The notes: a model not told the origin generated them from the sequence alone. 64,000 nucleotides of DNA from Orobanche coerulescens (GCA_033398695.1 CM065802.1:166155965-166219964); one strand, 5' to 3'. Shown: positions 32,104 to 44,640, numbered from the stretch's first letter. A program made the numbers and translations.

Positions 32104-35100
32104 TGTAACACCCCCAGAGCCATCTAGGAATATTACAGCGCCGTGGGCCCCGAGATGGAACCTATAAGGCTGAAGGAAATTTTCGCAAACATTTACAAAT
32201 GCCCAAGAGGCTAACGACGATACTGTCTTTTAAAAACATTCGAAGACTTAATAAAATCCATTTATCAAACCGTCGTAAAATCTCATTTAAAACCACAAGG
32301 CCCGAAATGCCAAAGCCCAATAGTTTAAGAACATACGTTAAGCTATCGCTTACACGTACCGACAGAATACATTTAGAGAACGATCGCCAAAGTAACCTAA
32401 GTTACCAGATACCAAAAGACCATTTAAAAATACTCACGCATCGGTTAAAGACAAACAATTAAAATACTCTAACAGCGGAATACAAGAACTGATCAGGAAA
32501 CTCAATACACAAATAGATGCCCTAGCCAGTATCCTCCGGGAAGCTCATCTCTCCACGACCGCTACAAGCTTGATAATCCAAGAACCTAAAAAGAAAGCCC
32601 ACGATGGGGTCAGCGATAATATCCAACAATGATAACTATCACATCACGTCAATAATTACATATCAATGGAAATACTAAGTAAGAGTACGACCAATGTAAT
32701 CTTACCGTCGTAACTTTAAGAAAATCCACGATTCGTATCCTTAACAACACATTAAGATAATACCGAAATATCTGTACGGTATCTCAACAATACCCAAGGT
32801 TCTCAAAATATTATCATAACTCGCGATGCGGAAATTATACCAACTCTGGCCAATTCAATCCATCGGATAACATCGAAAATAATAATACGATAATCGATTG
32901 TCCATCAAAGACAAGTACCAAGGAAAATACGGAACATACCTCAAGATACGAAATACCATGACAATCACGTCAGCCTAATCCGAGATCAGATCAACACAAC
33001 ATACGAACATGGTCCTAACACAAGACCTATAAATGCATACTCATATGACAAGGTCAATATGATCACAACAATAATGACAATGTATACTTATGGCAAACCC
33101 ATAATATACATATGCACAACAACAATACATGGCAATCCGATGATCCAGCGTTCACTACCTAGATCCCCCCCATGATCCCGCCAGACCAACCCGCAGGGGA
33201 AAACCCGTCTGATGATCCAGCGCACGCTAGCATAGATGCCCCGATGATCCCGTCGGACCAACACGAGGTGGACGTATGACAACAATGCATAACTGCACAA
33301 AACAACAATACACAATACACGACAACAATAATGCACAAATGCATGACAACAACGTTACACATATGTACCACGACATTATTGATACAAATGATAAAAAATG
33401 ATTAGAGTACTTGCCCCGAGTCCTTCGAGAATGATCTCAATGTCTAAACCATCACGAACCATTATCCTCAATACTCGACGGTCTAAAGTATCACGGATTG
33501 CAGATAATTCATATCTTCGTCTTTATCACAATATATATCCTCGATATACAAGTATACCAATAACAAAAGTAAATCATATACATTATGATTTAGATTCCCA
33601 AAACTCGAATACGATTTATAATCCCAAGTATCCTGTGATTACGATTATAAACATTGCTATACGAATTATACACGAATGAAATGGAAACCATTCATTAAAT
33701 ACTATAAACTGAGCAAGTAATAAGTTACCTTGATACCGATACAACGACGAGGAAGCTGTTACCAAATCTATTGTCGTCATCTACAAGTTGCTCGGTCCCG
33801 ACCAAAGCAATTCACGAACATCCTCAAACTCGACCGCAACACACGGTGATAATCACCGATCAATATTCTGAACCTATTACAGTAATCGATAAACAACAAG
33901 TTCGACAACAATCAATAATCGATAAAACCAATTCACAAATCCAACGGCTCAACAATATCTCGGTTAACCACAAGTCTGATCAAACCAACTTAAACGATCA
34001 CGAATTCATAACCGAAACAGAATATACTACCCTGCCTGTTGACTTAGCGCACATTAATTACTTAACGTAGTATGCGCTAAGTTGCTCCCGTTAGCATGTA
34101 CTGACATGCAGTTGCATGTATCTCGGATACCAATCAACATATGGCGATTATCAAGAACACTAAGTGATTCTGAACCATGTTCAAATCTATCAAAACAACG
34201 AAATCCGATATCCTTTAACATACAAAAAATCATTCAACTGATAATCCAAGTCCTATATCCATATATCATCTTCCTCAATATCAACATCATGAAATATTAA
34301 GAACGTAACAACACTTCTATAATCTATCATTACAGATATTAATCATCAACAATGACATCAACATCCGCAAAGGAGAATAAGGATTAACCACTTATCTCAA
34401 GAAAACGAACTACACGATTCAAATCACACGAATCATATTAATATCATCATACTCCGGTAATCCATCTCATAATCATGCTTGTCAACTTGTTTATATGATA
34501 ATCATTAACTCAAGAACATCAATCTTCATTCCAAAACGAAATAGTGATTACCTTATATAGACGAACCATGAAGGAGAACAATCAACTTCATTCCAAGAAT
34601 CATCAATTACTTCAAGAACAAGACTTTAATCCATGTTCCTCAGCTTAATATTGTTAAAGAACATCATCTCTCAGTGTTTGGAAACTCAAACTTCTCTCTA
34701 AAAACTCTCTCTCTCGAAATAAAGAAAGGAATGGCCGAATGAACATAATTCACATCTGCAATCAAATATATATACTGGCTGTTATTAGCGTGCGCTACTT
34801 TTCCTTAGTATTGTGCGCTATTATTGTCCAGAGGCGACTGTTTTGCTTCGCACATCATCTTACATACGTAATGCCCATGCAATAATGTACGTAAATTACA
34901 CTGTCTAGCGCACGCAATTTCTTAGACCTTAGAGTGCGCTAATCGTAGTTGACTTGCTACAGTCCGCACCTACCCCCGTGTCCCCACATGCCGAAAGCAC
35001 TGATGAGGATAAGATTCCTTTTTGTCCGATCTGCAATTAGGGTGCGCTAGTCCTTAGATTTTAGCGTGCGTTAGTACTAGATTACAACATCCGTTGACTT

Positions 35101-35508
35101 GTCGGCACATGCGCCGAAAGTGGCCGGATCCACACGTAAATTCCCCCTGAGCTATTCTGCACTAGCGTACACTAACGTATGCCCGTAGCGTGCGCTATAC
35201 CTGCACGATAGCATGCGCTAACAAGGCTATATTTAGCCATTTTCAGCTACTCTTGTCCAACGTCTCGACATGCAGAATATGAACATACGGCATACTGAAT
35301 ACATATACATCTTCCAACAACATTTTCATACGATAAGTCTGACACACAATGTCTTCCAATACAACTGTCAACCAAGTGCGGTAATAATACTAATACAGAT
35401 GACTTAGTCCTTCATTTATTTTATCCATACTGTATAGATTCCACGCTGTACAACATAACTCGGATAAAATAACATTAAACAATAGTAGTAGAAATTCCGG
35501 ATATTACT
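32104..35508 (-). mobile_element. G4 5' LTR (3.4 kb)
   Basis: Boundaries follow from the primer site and the GTGAT duplication. It aligns in blocks with the G8 LTR (60762 onward), for example around 33740-33830 and 62715-62800, so both are one family. U3 has a dispersed near-palindrome array (34786-35222) and a TATA-like run at 34764-34774. A smaller cluster lies at 34046-34100. Confidence 0.88.
34786..35222 (-). repeat. Degenerate TAGCGCACGCTA array in G4 U3
   Basis: TAGCGTGCGCTA (the reverse complement) occurs at 34786-34797 and near 35185. Variants with one to three changes (for example TTAGCGTGCGTTA, TAGCATGCGCTA, TAGCGCACGCA) make about nine sites. The array starts about a dozen bases from TATATATATTT (minus strand). 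Confidence 0.82.
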
Positions 35509-35513
35509 GTGAT

Positions 35514-36129
35514 AGCGTGGGAACCACCTAAGAATGTGAAGGAGGTGAGGAGTTTTCTGGGACTTGCAGGATATTACCGTAGATTTGTTGAGGGATTTTC
35601 TAAGATCGCTAGACCACTCACTCAGTTACTCCAGAAGACTCAGAAATTCGAGTGGACCGCAGACAAATAGGGTAGTTTTGACGAGTTGAAGAGACGGCTA
35701 ACTACCGCACCCGTGTTAGTATTGCCTCAGGAGAGCGAAGATTTCGTGGTATATAGTGATGCTTCGGGCCTCGGGCTCGGATGTGTTTTGATGCAGAGAG
35801 ATAGGGTTATTTCTTATGCGTCCCGACAACTGGAACCTTACGAAGCAAATTACCCTACGCATGATTTAGAGTTAGCTGCAGTCGTCTTTGCTTTAAAAAT
35901 CTGGAGGCATTACCTCTATGGGTCTTCGTGTAAGATTTACATGGATCACAAGAGTCTGAAGTATATCTTCAGTCAGAAAGAGTTGAACATGAGACAACGT
36001 AGGTGGTTGGAGCTAATTAAAGATTATGACCTTGAGATAGTTTACCATCCGGGTAAGGCTAATGTTGTGGCCGGTGCGTTGAGCCGGAAGCCGATGGCGT
36101 TACAGAAGTTAGAGGTACTTACACCATAG
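35514..36129 (+). pseudogene. G2 RT thumb and RNase H
   Basis: The frame resumes after GTGAT with [20 protein letters not shown], a TAG near 35668, then RNase H ([54 protein letters not shown]) ending [10 protein letters not shown]. The Asp residues are present. The frame ends with TAG at 36127. Confidence 0.92.
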
Positions 36130-37600
36130 AGTGGGATCCAGCGGGATTTGATTTGTCAGAATATCGAGGTTTGGGTTTAGAGAGTGCAGGGTCAGTTATG
36201 TGCGTTGGAAATCACTTCGTCCTTGACTGATGATAGGCAAAGCAGTACGATGATCCGCTCTTGGTCCAGTTGAGGGAGGATGTGAGGAAGGGGAAAGCCC
36301 ATGGGTTTGTGATTCAGGATGATGGAGTTTTGAGATTTTGCAGCAGATTATGTGTACCGAATGACTTTGAGTTGAGACAAAAGGTCTTGAGTGAGGCTCA
36401 TACTACGACTTACTCCATACATCCTGGTACGAGCAAAATGTACAAGGATGTAAGGAGTAACTATTGGTGGAGAAATTTGAAGATCGACGTGAACGAGTTT
36501 GTATCGAAGTGTTTACCCTGTCAGCAGGTTAAGATTGAGCATCAGTGACCCGCGGGATTATTGCGACCACTCCATATTCAGGAGTGGAAGTGGGAGGACA
36601 TTTCCATGGATTTTATTACCAGTATGCCTAAGACTCGGACTGGAATGAACATGATTTGGGTTATCGTCGATCGACTAACCAAATCAGCTCATTTTCTAGG
36701 TATTAAGGATACTTGGGGGCCGGAGAGACTAGCGCGGGTGTTCATTGCGGAGATCGTGAGGTTGCATGGGACCTTAAGAGTATTGTTTCGGATCGTGATG
36801 GCTGGTTCATATCACATTTTTGGCAAGCCGTTCATCGAGCCTTGGGGACCGAGTTGAGACTCAGTAGATTCTACCACCCTCAGACAGACGGACATTCTGA
36901 GCGGACGATACAGACGCTGGAGGATATGTTGCGAGCGTGTGCTTTAGATTGGAAGGATGATTGGGAGTCGCACTTGCCATTGATCGAGTTCACGTACAAC
37001 AATAATTGGCACGCCTCGATCAAAATGGCACCATTTGAGGCATTGTATGGTAGGAGGTGCAGGTCTCCGTTGTGTTGGGATGATGCATCCGAGCTAATTG
37101 GCACCGAGCCCGATATGTTAGTTGAGACGAGAGAGAAAAGTGCTCTGATTCGCGATAGGATCTTGACGGCCCAAAGTCGACAAAAGTCTTATACCGATAC
37201 GCGTCGCCGTCTATTGGAGTTTGAGGTGGGAGACCATGTGTTGCTTAAGGTGTCGCCGACATGGGGAGTTTACCGCTTCGGTCGGAAGGGTAAACTTAGT
37301 CCGAGATATATTGGGCCATTCGAGATTCTAGAGAGAGTTGGAGAGCTTGCATATCGGTTAGGCTTGCCGCCGTCCCTGAGCCACGTACATAACGTATTTC
37401 ATGTTTCCCAGCTTAGGAAGTACGTACCGGACCCTAGCCATATTATTGATTTTGGAGAGATCGAGTTGGGGCCCAACATTACCATCGAGGAAAGGCCGAT
37501 TCAGATCTTAGAGCGTCGGGTGAAGCAACTCAGGCACAAAACATGAGGCATGGATCCGAGCAAGCAACGTGGGAGACGGAAGAGAGTATGAGGTCGAGAT
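36130..37600 (+). pseudogene. G2 integrase with chromodomain-like tail
   Basis: The HHCC region is AHTTTYSIHPGTSKMYKDV and CLPC (36400-36525). The first Asp is in ISMDFITSMP. A frame change near 36780 leads to the frame through 37546 with SDRDGWF (second Asp), YHPQTDGHSERTIQTLEDML (Glu), and GDHVLLKVSP. The conserved HVHNVFHVSQLRKYVPDP and the tail VKQLRHKT follow. After TGA at 37544 the chromodomain-like end (ATWETEESMRSRYPELF) is readable in another frame at ~37567-37617. Confidence 0.92.
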
Positions 37601-37645
37601 ACCCCGAGTTATTCGCATTGTAAGTTTTGGGACGAAACTTATTTT

Positions 37646-37657
37646 TAGGGGGGAGAA
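37646..37657 (+). other. G2 polypurine tract
   Basis: TAGGGGGGAGAA directly precedes TGTAATATCC. The upstream phrase GGGACGAAACTT is shared with G1 and G3 in recognisable form. Confidence 0.88.
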
Positions 37658-39783
37658 TGTAATATCCGTACTTCTTATTTTTGGTAATTTCTATTTTTGA
37701 TGTATGTTCGTTTCGGACGACTCGCTCGTCATTGTTTTGGGATTCTGAATCTAGTTTGTTCTTTGAGTTTTTCCATTTGGACGAGTCTTGTTGATGTTTT
37801 TACGTATTTTCGTCTTGAACTATGTTTTATCGCGTGTACGTTCGATTCTCGTAAAACTCATTCGATTTCACTTTTTATCTTTTCTCGTAAGTTCGTATGG
37901 TTGAGTTGCGCATGTTGTGAGTTTCGGATTGTTAATCTGACATTGTATCGTGATTTTCGGGTGTTTGGGCCGTTTTGTAATTTTCTATAAGTTTAGGGAA
38001 TTTATCCCCTTGTTCGATTTTGGTTGTATACCTCGGACCGTTCCGGTTTATTGGATATTATTTTTCGTTACTTGTAATTTTCTCAGACCGTTTGGTCGGC
38101 ATATCATGTTATGGTTTTATCGTCTTTTTCAGTTATGGTAGCGTCGTCTTGTGACGAGAGGCTATCTGGCCTGACCTGTGCAAAACGGCGCAAGACCTGC
38201 GACATTCTGTGCCGTTTTTGTGCGCCGTGTCGCACAGGGGTCACTCACTGTATCGCGAAACGGCACAGGACCCGCGGCATTCTGCGCCATGTCTGTGCGC
38301 CGTGTCGCACAGGGGTCGCTCGCTGACTTGCAACACGGCGATGAACACGGCGCTAGTTGGGCCGTTTGTTGTGCCGTGTTCTGTCCAGTATATATAAGAC
38401 AGACGGGTGTTTTAACCCCATTTCCTCCTTTTCCTCTCGGTTCTTCACTTCTCTTTGGCGATTTCGGGTGATGTCAGTCTGATTTTTCATTCCATCATCG
38501 TATAACTCGAAATCGGACATTCTAGCACGAATCAACCATCTTCCTTCCACCTTTTCATCGTTGAATTGAGGTATTTTGGAATTTTACCTAATGTTAGGGT
38601 TCTTGTATATAATTCATTTTTACTTCCGTTTTTGCTTCGATTGATGCTGGATTATAGTTATGTGAGTATGATTATAGTTTTTCCTAGAAGTCTTGTGGAT
38701 TAATTCCGAGTTCTTCCCCTCCGTTAATCAAGTTAACCCTTATGCCTTCATAGTGTTCGTAGAATTGTCCCATCAGATAGAACTAGGAAGAATACATACG
38801 TATTCACAATATTGAGATTGATTGTACATCGTTCTTGTGTTAGGAACGGAATTGTGAAAATTTTTCGGACCGAACCCTTTCCCTTCACCATTTTCTTCAT
38901 ATCGTGTTATCTAAGGCAAGTACATGTATTACATTCCATTATGTGTGTTACAGTTTCGATATGAATGATGAATTTGGATATTCTGAGTGTGTGAATTACT
39001 TATTCCTTCCACCTGGAGCGTTCGACGGGACGCCTGGGGGTCGATACTAAGGGGTACGGCCGCGGAAGTGGACTTGGGTGCGTGTGTGGTTGAACTTCCA
39101 CCCGGAGCGTTCGATTGGGCGTCTGGGGGCCGATACTAAGGGGTACGGCCGTGGAAGTGGTTTCCCACCCGGAGCGTTCGACAGGGCATCTAGGGGTCGA
39201 TACTAAGAGGTACGGCCATGGGTTACCAGTTATGAATGCTTGTGATATTGTGATGATTTCTTAAACAGTTTGAATGCCAACGTGATATTCCGGAATATGG
39301 CTTGCAAATGTTTTCTTAATAAGATGACTGAGTAAATATCTGTATATAATGTAGTGTAATTGTGTACTTGCACTAGCTATTCGAATGCTAACCCCTTAAA
39401 TGGGGGAAATGCGTCTTATGCATTTCAGGTAGTGATCGAGCTGAGGAGCTAGCACGGAATGCGCACGCAAAGGATGGACTGGCATGAAGATGAGGCTCGA
39501 GTCTATATTTTTATGCTTTGTCATTGTATCTGTTTGGGGTATTGAAGTTGGACTGAGTGTTTTATAAATTGGTTAAAGTCCCATGTGTGGGCAATGGATT
39601 TATGTAGAGCTACGCTCTTAGATACTTGATTAAAATGTTTTGGCCGAGGCCACGGCCCTATTTTACTATGATGATTGTGTCATTTGGGATTTCATATTCG
39701 GTTTGTGTATTATGTGTTAGCCTGGTAGACCTCATGAAGGTTCTACGCCGTGTAATGTCCCATTTGTGATTTGGGGTGTTACA
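37658..39783 (+). mobile_element. G2 3' LTR
   Basis: It is uninterrupted, 2,126 bp, TGTAATATCC to GGGTGTTACA. It contains GC-rich U3 repeats (38165-38350), TATATATAA at 38389-38397 and the triplication at 39010-39222. It shows what the C1-split 5' LTR looked like before insertion. Confidence 0.95.
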
Positions 39784-40720
39784 AGTGTTTGTTACGGAGA
39801 TAGTCCGATTGCATGGAACACCGAAAATCATTATTTAGGATCGAGATGGTCGCTTCATGTCGCATTTTTGGAAGGCAGTTCACAAGGCCTTAGGAAACGA
39901 GCTGAACTTTAGCACGGCCTATCATCCTCAAACGGACGGTCAGTCCGAAAGGACTATACATATAGTAGAGGATATGCTTAGAGCTTGTGCCTTAGATTGG
40001 TTAACCGATTGGGAGGTTTATTTGCCGTTGATTGAATTCACCTACAATAATAGTTGGCATGCTTCCATTAAGATGGAACCGTTTGAAGCGTTGTATAGAA
40101 GAAGATGCCGATCACCCCTATGTTGGGATGACTCTTCTAACTTGATCGGGATGGAACCAGATTTGATAGTTCAGACCCAAGAGAAGGTTGCCCTGATTCG
40201 CGAAAGGCTATTAACTGCCCAGAGTCGACAGGAGTCTTATGCAGATGTGCGTCGTCGCCCATTGGAGTTTGAGATTGGGGACCATGTACTATTAAAGGTT
40301 TCTCCTACCCAGGGAATTTTCCATTTTGGGAGGAAAGGAAAGTTGAGTCCGAGATATATCGGACCATTTGAGATCCTTGATAGAGTTGGGGAGTTGGCGT
40401 ACAGGTTGGCCTTACCTCCATTGCTGAGTCACGTTCATAATGTATTCCACCTATCCCAATTGCGGAAATATGTACCAGATCCCTGTCATATCATCGATTT
40501 TGGTGAAATTGAAGTGGCTAATGATGGATCGTTCGAAGAAAAGCCAATCAAGATACTCGAGAGTTGAGTCAAGCAATTGAGGAATAAACTGATCTCCTTG
40601 GTTAAAGTTCAGTGGTCCCGAGATGGAGTCGAAGAAGCAACTTGGGAGACGAAGATGATATGAAGTCGAGATACCCGGAATTGTTTTCGTTTGAAGTTTC
40701 GGGCCAAAACTTCTTTTTAG
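39784..40720 (+). pseudogene. G1 integrase, C-terminal part with chromodomain-like tail
   Basis: It follows the right AGTGT. A TAG at 39836 stands before DRDGRF. The frame 39857-40567 holds YHPQTDGQSERTIHIVEDML (catalytic Glu), GDHVLLKVSPTQGI and HVHNVFHLSQLRKYVPDP, and ends at TGA in the tail. The tail goes on in frame (VKQLRNKLISLVKVQW) to EEATWETK and SRYPELFS after another stop. Such tails tether chromovirus integrase to heterochromatin. Confidence 0.92.
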
Positions 40721-40730
40721 AGGGGTAGTA
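40719..40730 (+). other. G1 polypurine tract
   Basis: AGAGGGGTAGTA lies immediately before the 3' LTR start TGTAATGACT. Confidence 0.87.
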
Positions 40731-40880
40731 TGTAATGACTGGATAATTATCGTGTATTTATCATGTATTCGATCTTGTAAGTTTCGACTTTGTGATGTTA
40801 TTAATCGAATATTGTTTTCCTGTATTTGTATCCTTATGTTTTCGTATCTCTAACATTTTGCATGCATGGTTATGCACGTG

Positions 40881-41269
40881 ATAACGTACGCTAGATGATG
40901 ATCTTAGCGTACGCTAAGACTGCAATATAATGTACATTAGCTGTTAAGCTTAATGTATGTAAGCTCAGTCAACTCGATATCCGACAAGGGTCGGCGTGTG
41001 GGGGACAGTGTAGATTCGTGAGATGCTCCATGTGAACCTGTCTGTTTTCCAGCTAAGCAAGTCAACGGACTTAACATACGCTAAGGGGGATTTTTAACGT
41101 ACGCTAAGGTCCTAGCGATTACCTACGTAAAATATGTATGCTAACGTATGCAAGCCAATGCCAGGAACAGGTCACTGAGCTCTGGCCAGACGTTAACGTA
41201 CGCTAATCTTCGAGCATAGCGTACGCTAAGGATGTTACGTACGTAATGTAGTGTGTTTAGCGTACGTAA
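40881..41269 (+). repeat. Palindrome array in G1 U3 (TTAGCGTACGCTAA type)
   Basis: The perfect 14-bp palindrome TTAGCGTACGCTAA is at 40904-40917. Variants include TTAACGTACGCTAA (near 41096 and 41193), TTAACATACGCTAA and TTAGCGTACGTAA (41257-41269), about eight in all. The array ends 13 bp before the TATA-like box. Confidence 0.87.
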
Positions 41270-42511
41270 CGGTTAGATTTCTATTTATAGATCTCAACCC
41301 CCATTTCATTTCTCACCCTCACCTTGGCCGATTTTTGTGTTTTGGAGATTATCCCTCACCTTTTATCCCTCATATCATCATCTGGGCCGATTTTTGGGAA
41401 GCTTAGACCTTGTGGATTGGTCTTCAAGCTTCCGGTGAAGAGTTTCTTCAAGATTTTCATTGTTCTTCCCTTCTTTGAGGTATGTTAACTCTACACCAAG
41501 ATGGAGATTATGTTCTTAGTTATATTGTGAGCTTTTCACAGAGGTTATTGAGCTTGTTATGTCGTAGTGAATCCAACACTATGTTAGGAGGATTGTTTTG
41601 GGAGAATTAAGGTTTCAATTGTTATTAGTTGAGCGATAATCTTTACCAACTTTAAGAATGGAATTTTCTGAGATGAACACACCTTGATGATGCTTTCGTA
41701 ACACTCTTTTAAGGAATAAAGTGTTAAGGCTTACCCCCCTGTATAAGATGAATTCAAGAAGGTGAATATGAAGGGTGTTCAATTATAATTCTTGCCTTAG
41801 ATGAACTCGTTGTTAATCTACTTGGATGATTAGAACTAGGAAAGGATTATTGGGGCAATCATTTGAACGTAGAACTTGATAAGAAGAACTACTTGTGGAA
41901 GAACGAGAATCATAGAGGTAAATGAACCTAGAACTAGATTGATCATGATTATCTCGTTATGTATCGTTGTAGCAACCAAACCAAGCATTTGAGTTGATAA
42001 TAGGAATCAAAGTATGGAGTTTAATGGTATGATAAATATCTTTGGAATTATAGACACCGGCTTTATGTCCCATTGTAATCTCATAAATTTGCATGCCTTT
42101 TTCCAAACTTAGTATTTGTCGGGAGATAGGACTGAGAGCCGATCGTTCATTATTGATAACTCGATTATAACTTAGGGCATTCGGTGCTCATGTGTTAGTT
42201 TCGTGAGGTTGTTGAATTCCTTGTTATTTCCTCGTACAAGGTAATCGATCGAGGAGCGACGACCTTCAGATGTGTTGACATTCGTTGGAGTATTTAGTTC
42301 TTGCCATCTTTGAGGCAAGTATCGTATTTGAAAATTGTTAATATTGGAATTTTTGATCATGCATAAAGTTTATTCTTGTTATTGAACATGAGTTTAGTTC
42401 CTTTGAATTATCATGGTCTTCGATATTGATTTCTTGAATGTTCATGTTGATAGACATATCGATTTGACATATGTATATGCATGGGTTGTGTTTGTGTATG
42501 TTGTGATGATC

Positions 42512-42692
42512 TGAAGGGATCGAGCGATCTATGCTGGGGGCGCTGGATCAGATGTCTACCATGCATTGGTCCGACGGGATCATCATGGGGATCTATGCTG
42601 AGGGTGCTGGATCGTTGTACGGGTTTTCCACCATGCATTGGTCCGACGGGATCATCATGGGGATCTATACTGAGGGCGCTGGATAGTTGGAT
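42512..42692 (+). repeat. Tandem triplication in G1 3' LTR
   Basis: Counterpart of 413-595, with units built around GGTCCGACGGGATCATCATG and GGCGCTGGAT. Confidence 0.82.
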
Positions 42693-43172
42693 TACCCTGT
42701 GTTGTGTTGATGGAATCACGTAGATTCGCATCGTTGGATTCCGGTGGCGGAAGTCTGTTTTATGTAATTTATGATGCATTGTTGTTGCATATTCGATTTA
42801 TGTATTATGATACTTGTAGTAGCATCGTTTTGTTAACCCCTTCGGGGGTGGACATTTGTTTTGATGTTCAGGTAGCCGAGGAGCGGGGAAGCAACCACAA
42901 TACCTATATGACGATGAAGTGGCTCAGTGATGTAAATTGATGTTGCCTTGTTTTCCAATTATTTTTTTTCAGTACTCGAGTACGCTTATTTTGTTGGTGT
43001 TTGGAATGCTTGTAATAATGTACTCATTTAAATTATTGAACTGGTTTGAGTTTTAACCTTAATGGTACTTTGGTAATATTATTATTTTCCGTATTTCTCA
43101 AATTAGCCTTGTAAATTCTTATATAAAGGATTTACGACGCTGTGATTATTCCGAATATATCGGGGTGTTACA

Positions 43173-43745
43173 GGCACGGCACCCTCCTCGGGAACACTGC
43201 GATCCCGCGTGTTCGAACTAAGAGCTACTGATAACCAGACTGCACCTGCTATCTCAGGTACACTTCTTATTAATTCCCAGCCTGTTCATGTACTGTTTGA
43301 TACTGGAGTGACCCATTCGTTCATATCCATGGAATGTGTTAAGCGTTTGAATCTTCCTTGTGTACCTTGTGAATCTTTTACTGTTAAGCTACCCGAGGGT
43401 AGCAGGATGGGGGATAATTTGGAAGTTCGAAACTGCCCGATCCGCATCGATAATCAGGGCTGGACAACAAATCTCATGGTTTTTCCACTCCAGAACGAAG
43501 ATGTTATTTTGGGTATGGACTGGATGACAATGCACAGGATGGTATTAGACACCTATCACCTGATAGTTTCCATTATAACTCCTGACGGTGCCACTCACAT
43601 AATCAGAGGCCGAAAACACTTTAGTACTAAGGGGTCCCTCAGTCTCCTTACACCAGGAGTATCTTGTGACGATCAGGGAACGTATTATTTGTGTTATATT
43701 CTTCAGGAGGACACATCACAACTGTTGCTAATATTCCCACGGTGA
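43173..43745 (+). pseudogene. pro: G0 protease region (host element of G1)
   Basis: Right after the G1 LTR the sequence reads gypsy protease: VLFDTGVTHSFIS (Asp-Thr-Gly present), [13 protein letters not shown], then a connector to RT. The left part of G0 (LTR, gag) must lie beyond the left window edge on the far side of G1. A frame change near 43730 ends it. Confidence 0.9.
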
Positions 43746-44640
43746 GTGAATTTCCGGATGTTTTTCCCGATGAATTACCAAGATTGCCGCCACGACGGGA
43801 GGCCGATCTCTTGATTGAACTTGAGCCAGGAACGATGCCTATATCCAAGGCACCATACAGGATGGCACCAGTGAGATGAAGGAATTAAAGTTACAACTCG
43901 AAGAGTTGCTAAGGAAGGGGCTCGTTCGTCCGAGCACTTCGCCATGGGGTGCGCCAGTCCTTTTGTAAAGAAATAGGACAACTACCTGTGCCCGTGTATC
44001 GATTACAGAGAACTAAATAAATTCACTATTAAGAATCGTTACCCGCTTCCGAGTATTGATGATTTACTGGATCAACTACAGGGAGCGACTGTGTTTTCAA
44101 AGATCGATTCACGTTCCGGATATCACCAATTGAGAATTCGAGAGGAGGATATTTCAAAGACCGCATTTCGATCAAGATACGGACACTACGAGTACATGGT
44201 GGTGTCGTTTGGCTTGACTAATGCCCCAGCCGTTTTCATGGAATTGATGAACAAGGTTCTAATAAAATTTCTCGATAAGTGTGTGGTAATTTTTATTGAC
44301 GACATTTTGATCTATTCCCGGAGCCGACAGGAGCATGAGGGACACTTGAGGTAGGTGTTGAGTGTTTTGAGGCAACACCAACTTTATGCCAAACTTTCTA
44401 AATGCGAGTTCTGGATGCCGGAGGTGACCTTTTTCGGACATGTAATTTCAGTATAAGGCATTAAGGTAGACCCCCAGAAGATCGAGACAGTTATGAGTTG
44501 GGAACCACCAAGAAACGTCAAGGAAGTGAGGAGTTTTCTGGGATTGGCAGGATATTCTCGACGGTTTGTCGGAGCTTTTTCTAGTATTTCCCGGCCGTTG
44601 ACGAATCTACTAAGGAAAAGTACCAAGTTTGTCTGAACAA
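43746..44640 (+). pseudogene. G0 reverse transcriptase, broken
   Basis: FPDVFPDELPRLPPRREADL and PYRMAP are followed by a frameshift at ~43875. Next come [12 protein letters not shown] with TAG, then a frame from 44091 with [12 protein letters not shown] and the active site [11 protein letters not shown] near 44295-44327. The thumb motif [19 protein letters not shown] is visible at 44525-44585. At least three stops interrupt it. Confidence 0.9.

Larger units (their letters stand above)
30514..35508 (-). mobile_element. G4: deleted gypsy-type element
   Basis: It is flanked by GTGAT (30509-30513 and 35509-35513). On the minus strand it has a full 5' LTR (35508-32104), primer site, ~1.3 kb of internal leader, then an abrupt jump into the last ~280 bp of the 3' LTR. 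No gag or pol remains. The first base of the LTR appears as A instead of T (AGTAATATCC). Confidence 0.88.
4946..39783 (+). mobile_element. G2: Ty3/gypsy chromovirus-like element, full span with three nested insertions
   Basis: It starts TGTAATATTCG, ends GGGGTGTTACA, and is flanked by the 5-bp duplication AGTGT (4941-4945 and 39784-39788). Excluding C1, G3 and G4, its order is 5' LTR, primer site, gag, protease, RT, RNase H, integrase with chromodomain-like tail, polypurine tract, 3' LTR. This order (integrase last) defines gypsy. The LTRs, the integrase tail and the lack of other genes fit the Tekay/Del lineage, which is an inference. All coding parts carry disabling mutations. Confidence 0.93.
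40731..43172 (+). mobile_element. G1 3' LTR
   Basis: It is 2,442 bp, TGTAATGACT to GGGGTGTTACA. It contains a near-palindrome array (40881-41269), TATTTATAG at 41282-41290 as likely TATA box, and a triplication at 42512-42692. The bases after it, GGCAC (43173-43177), should be the right target duplication. The left copy is outside the window. Confidence 0.95.
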
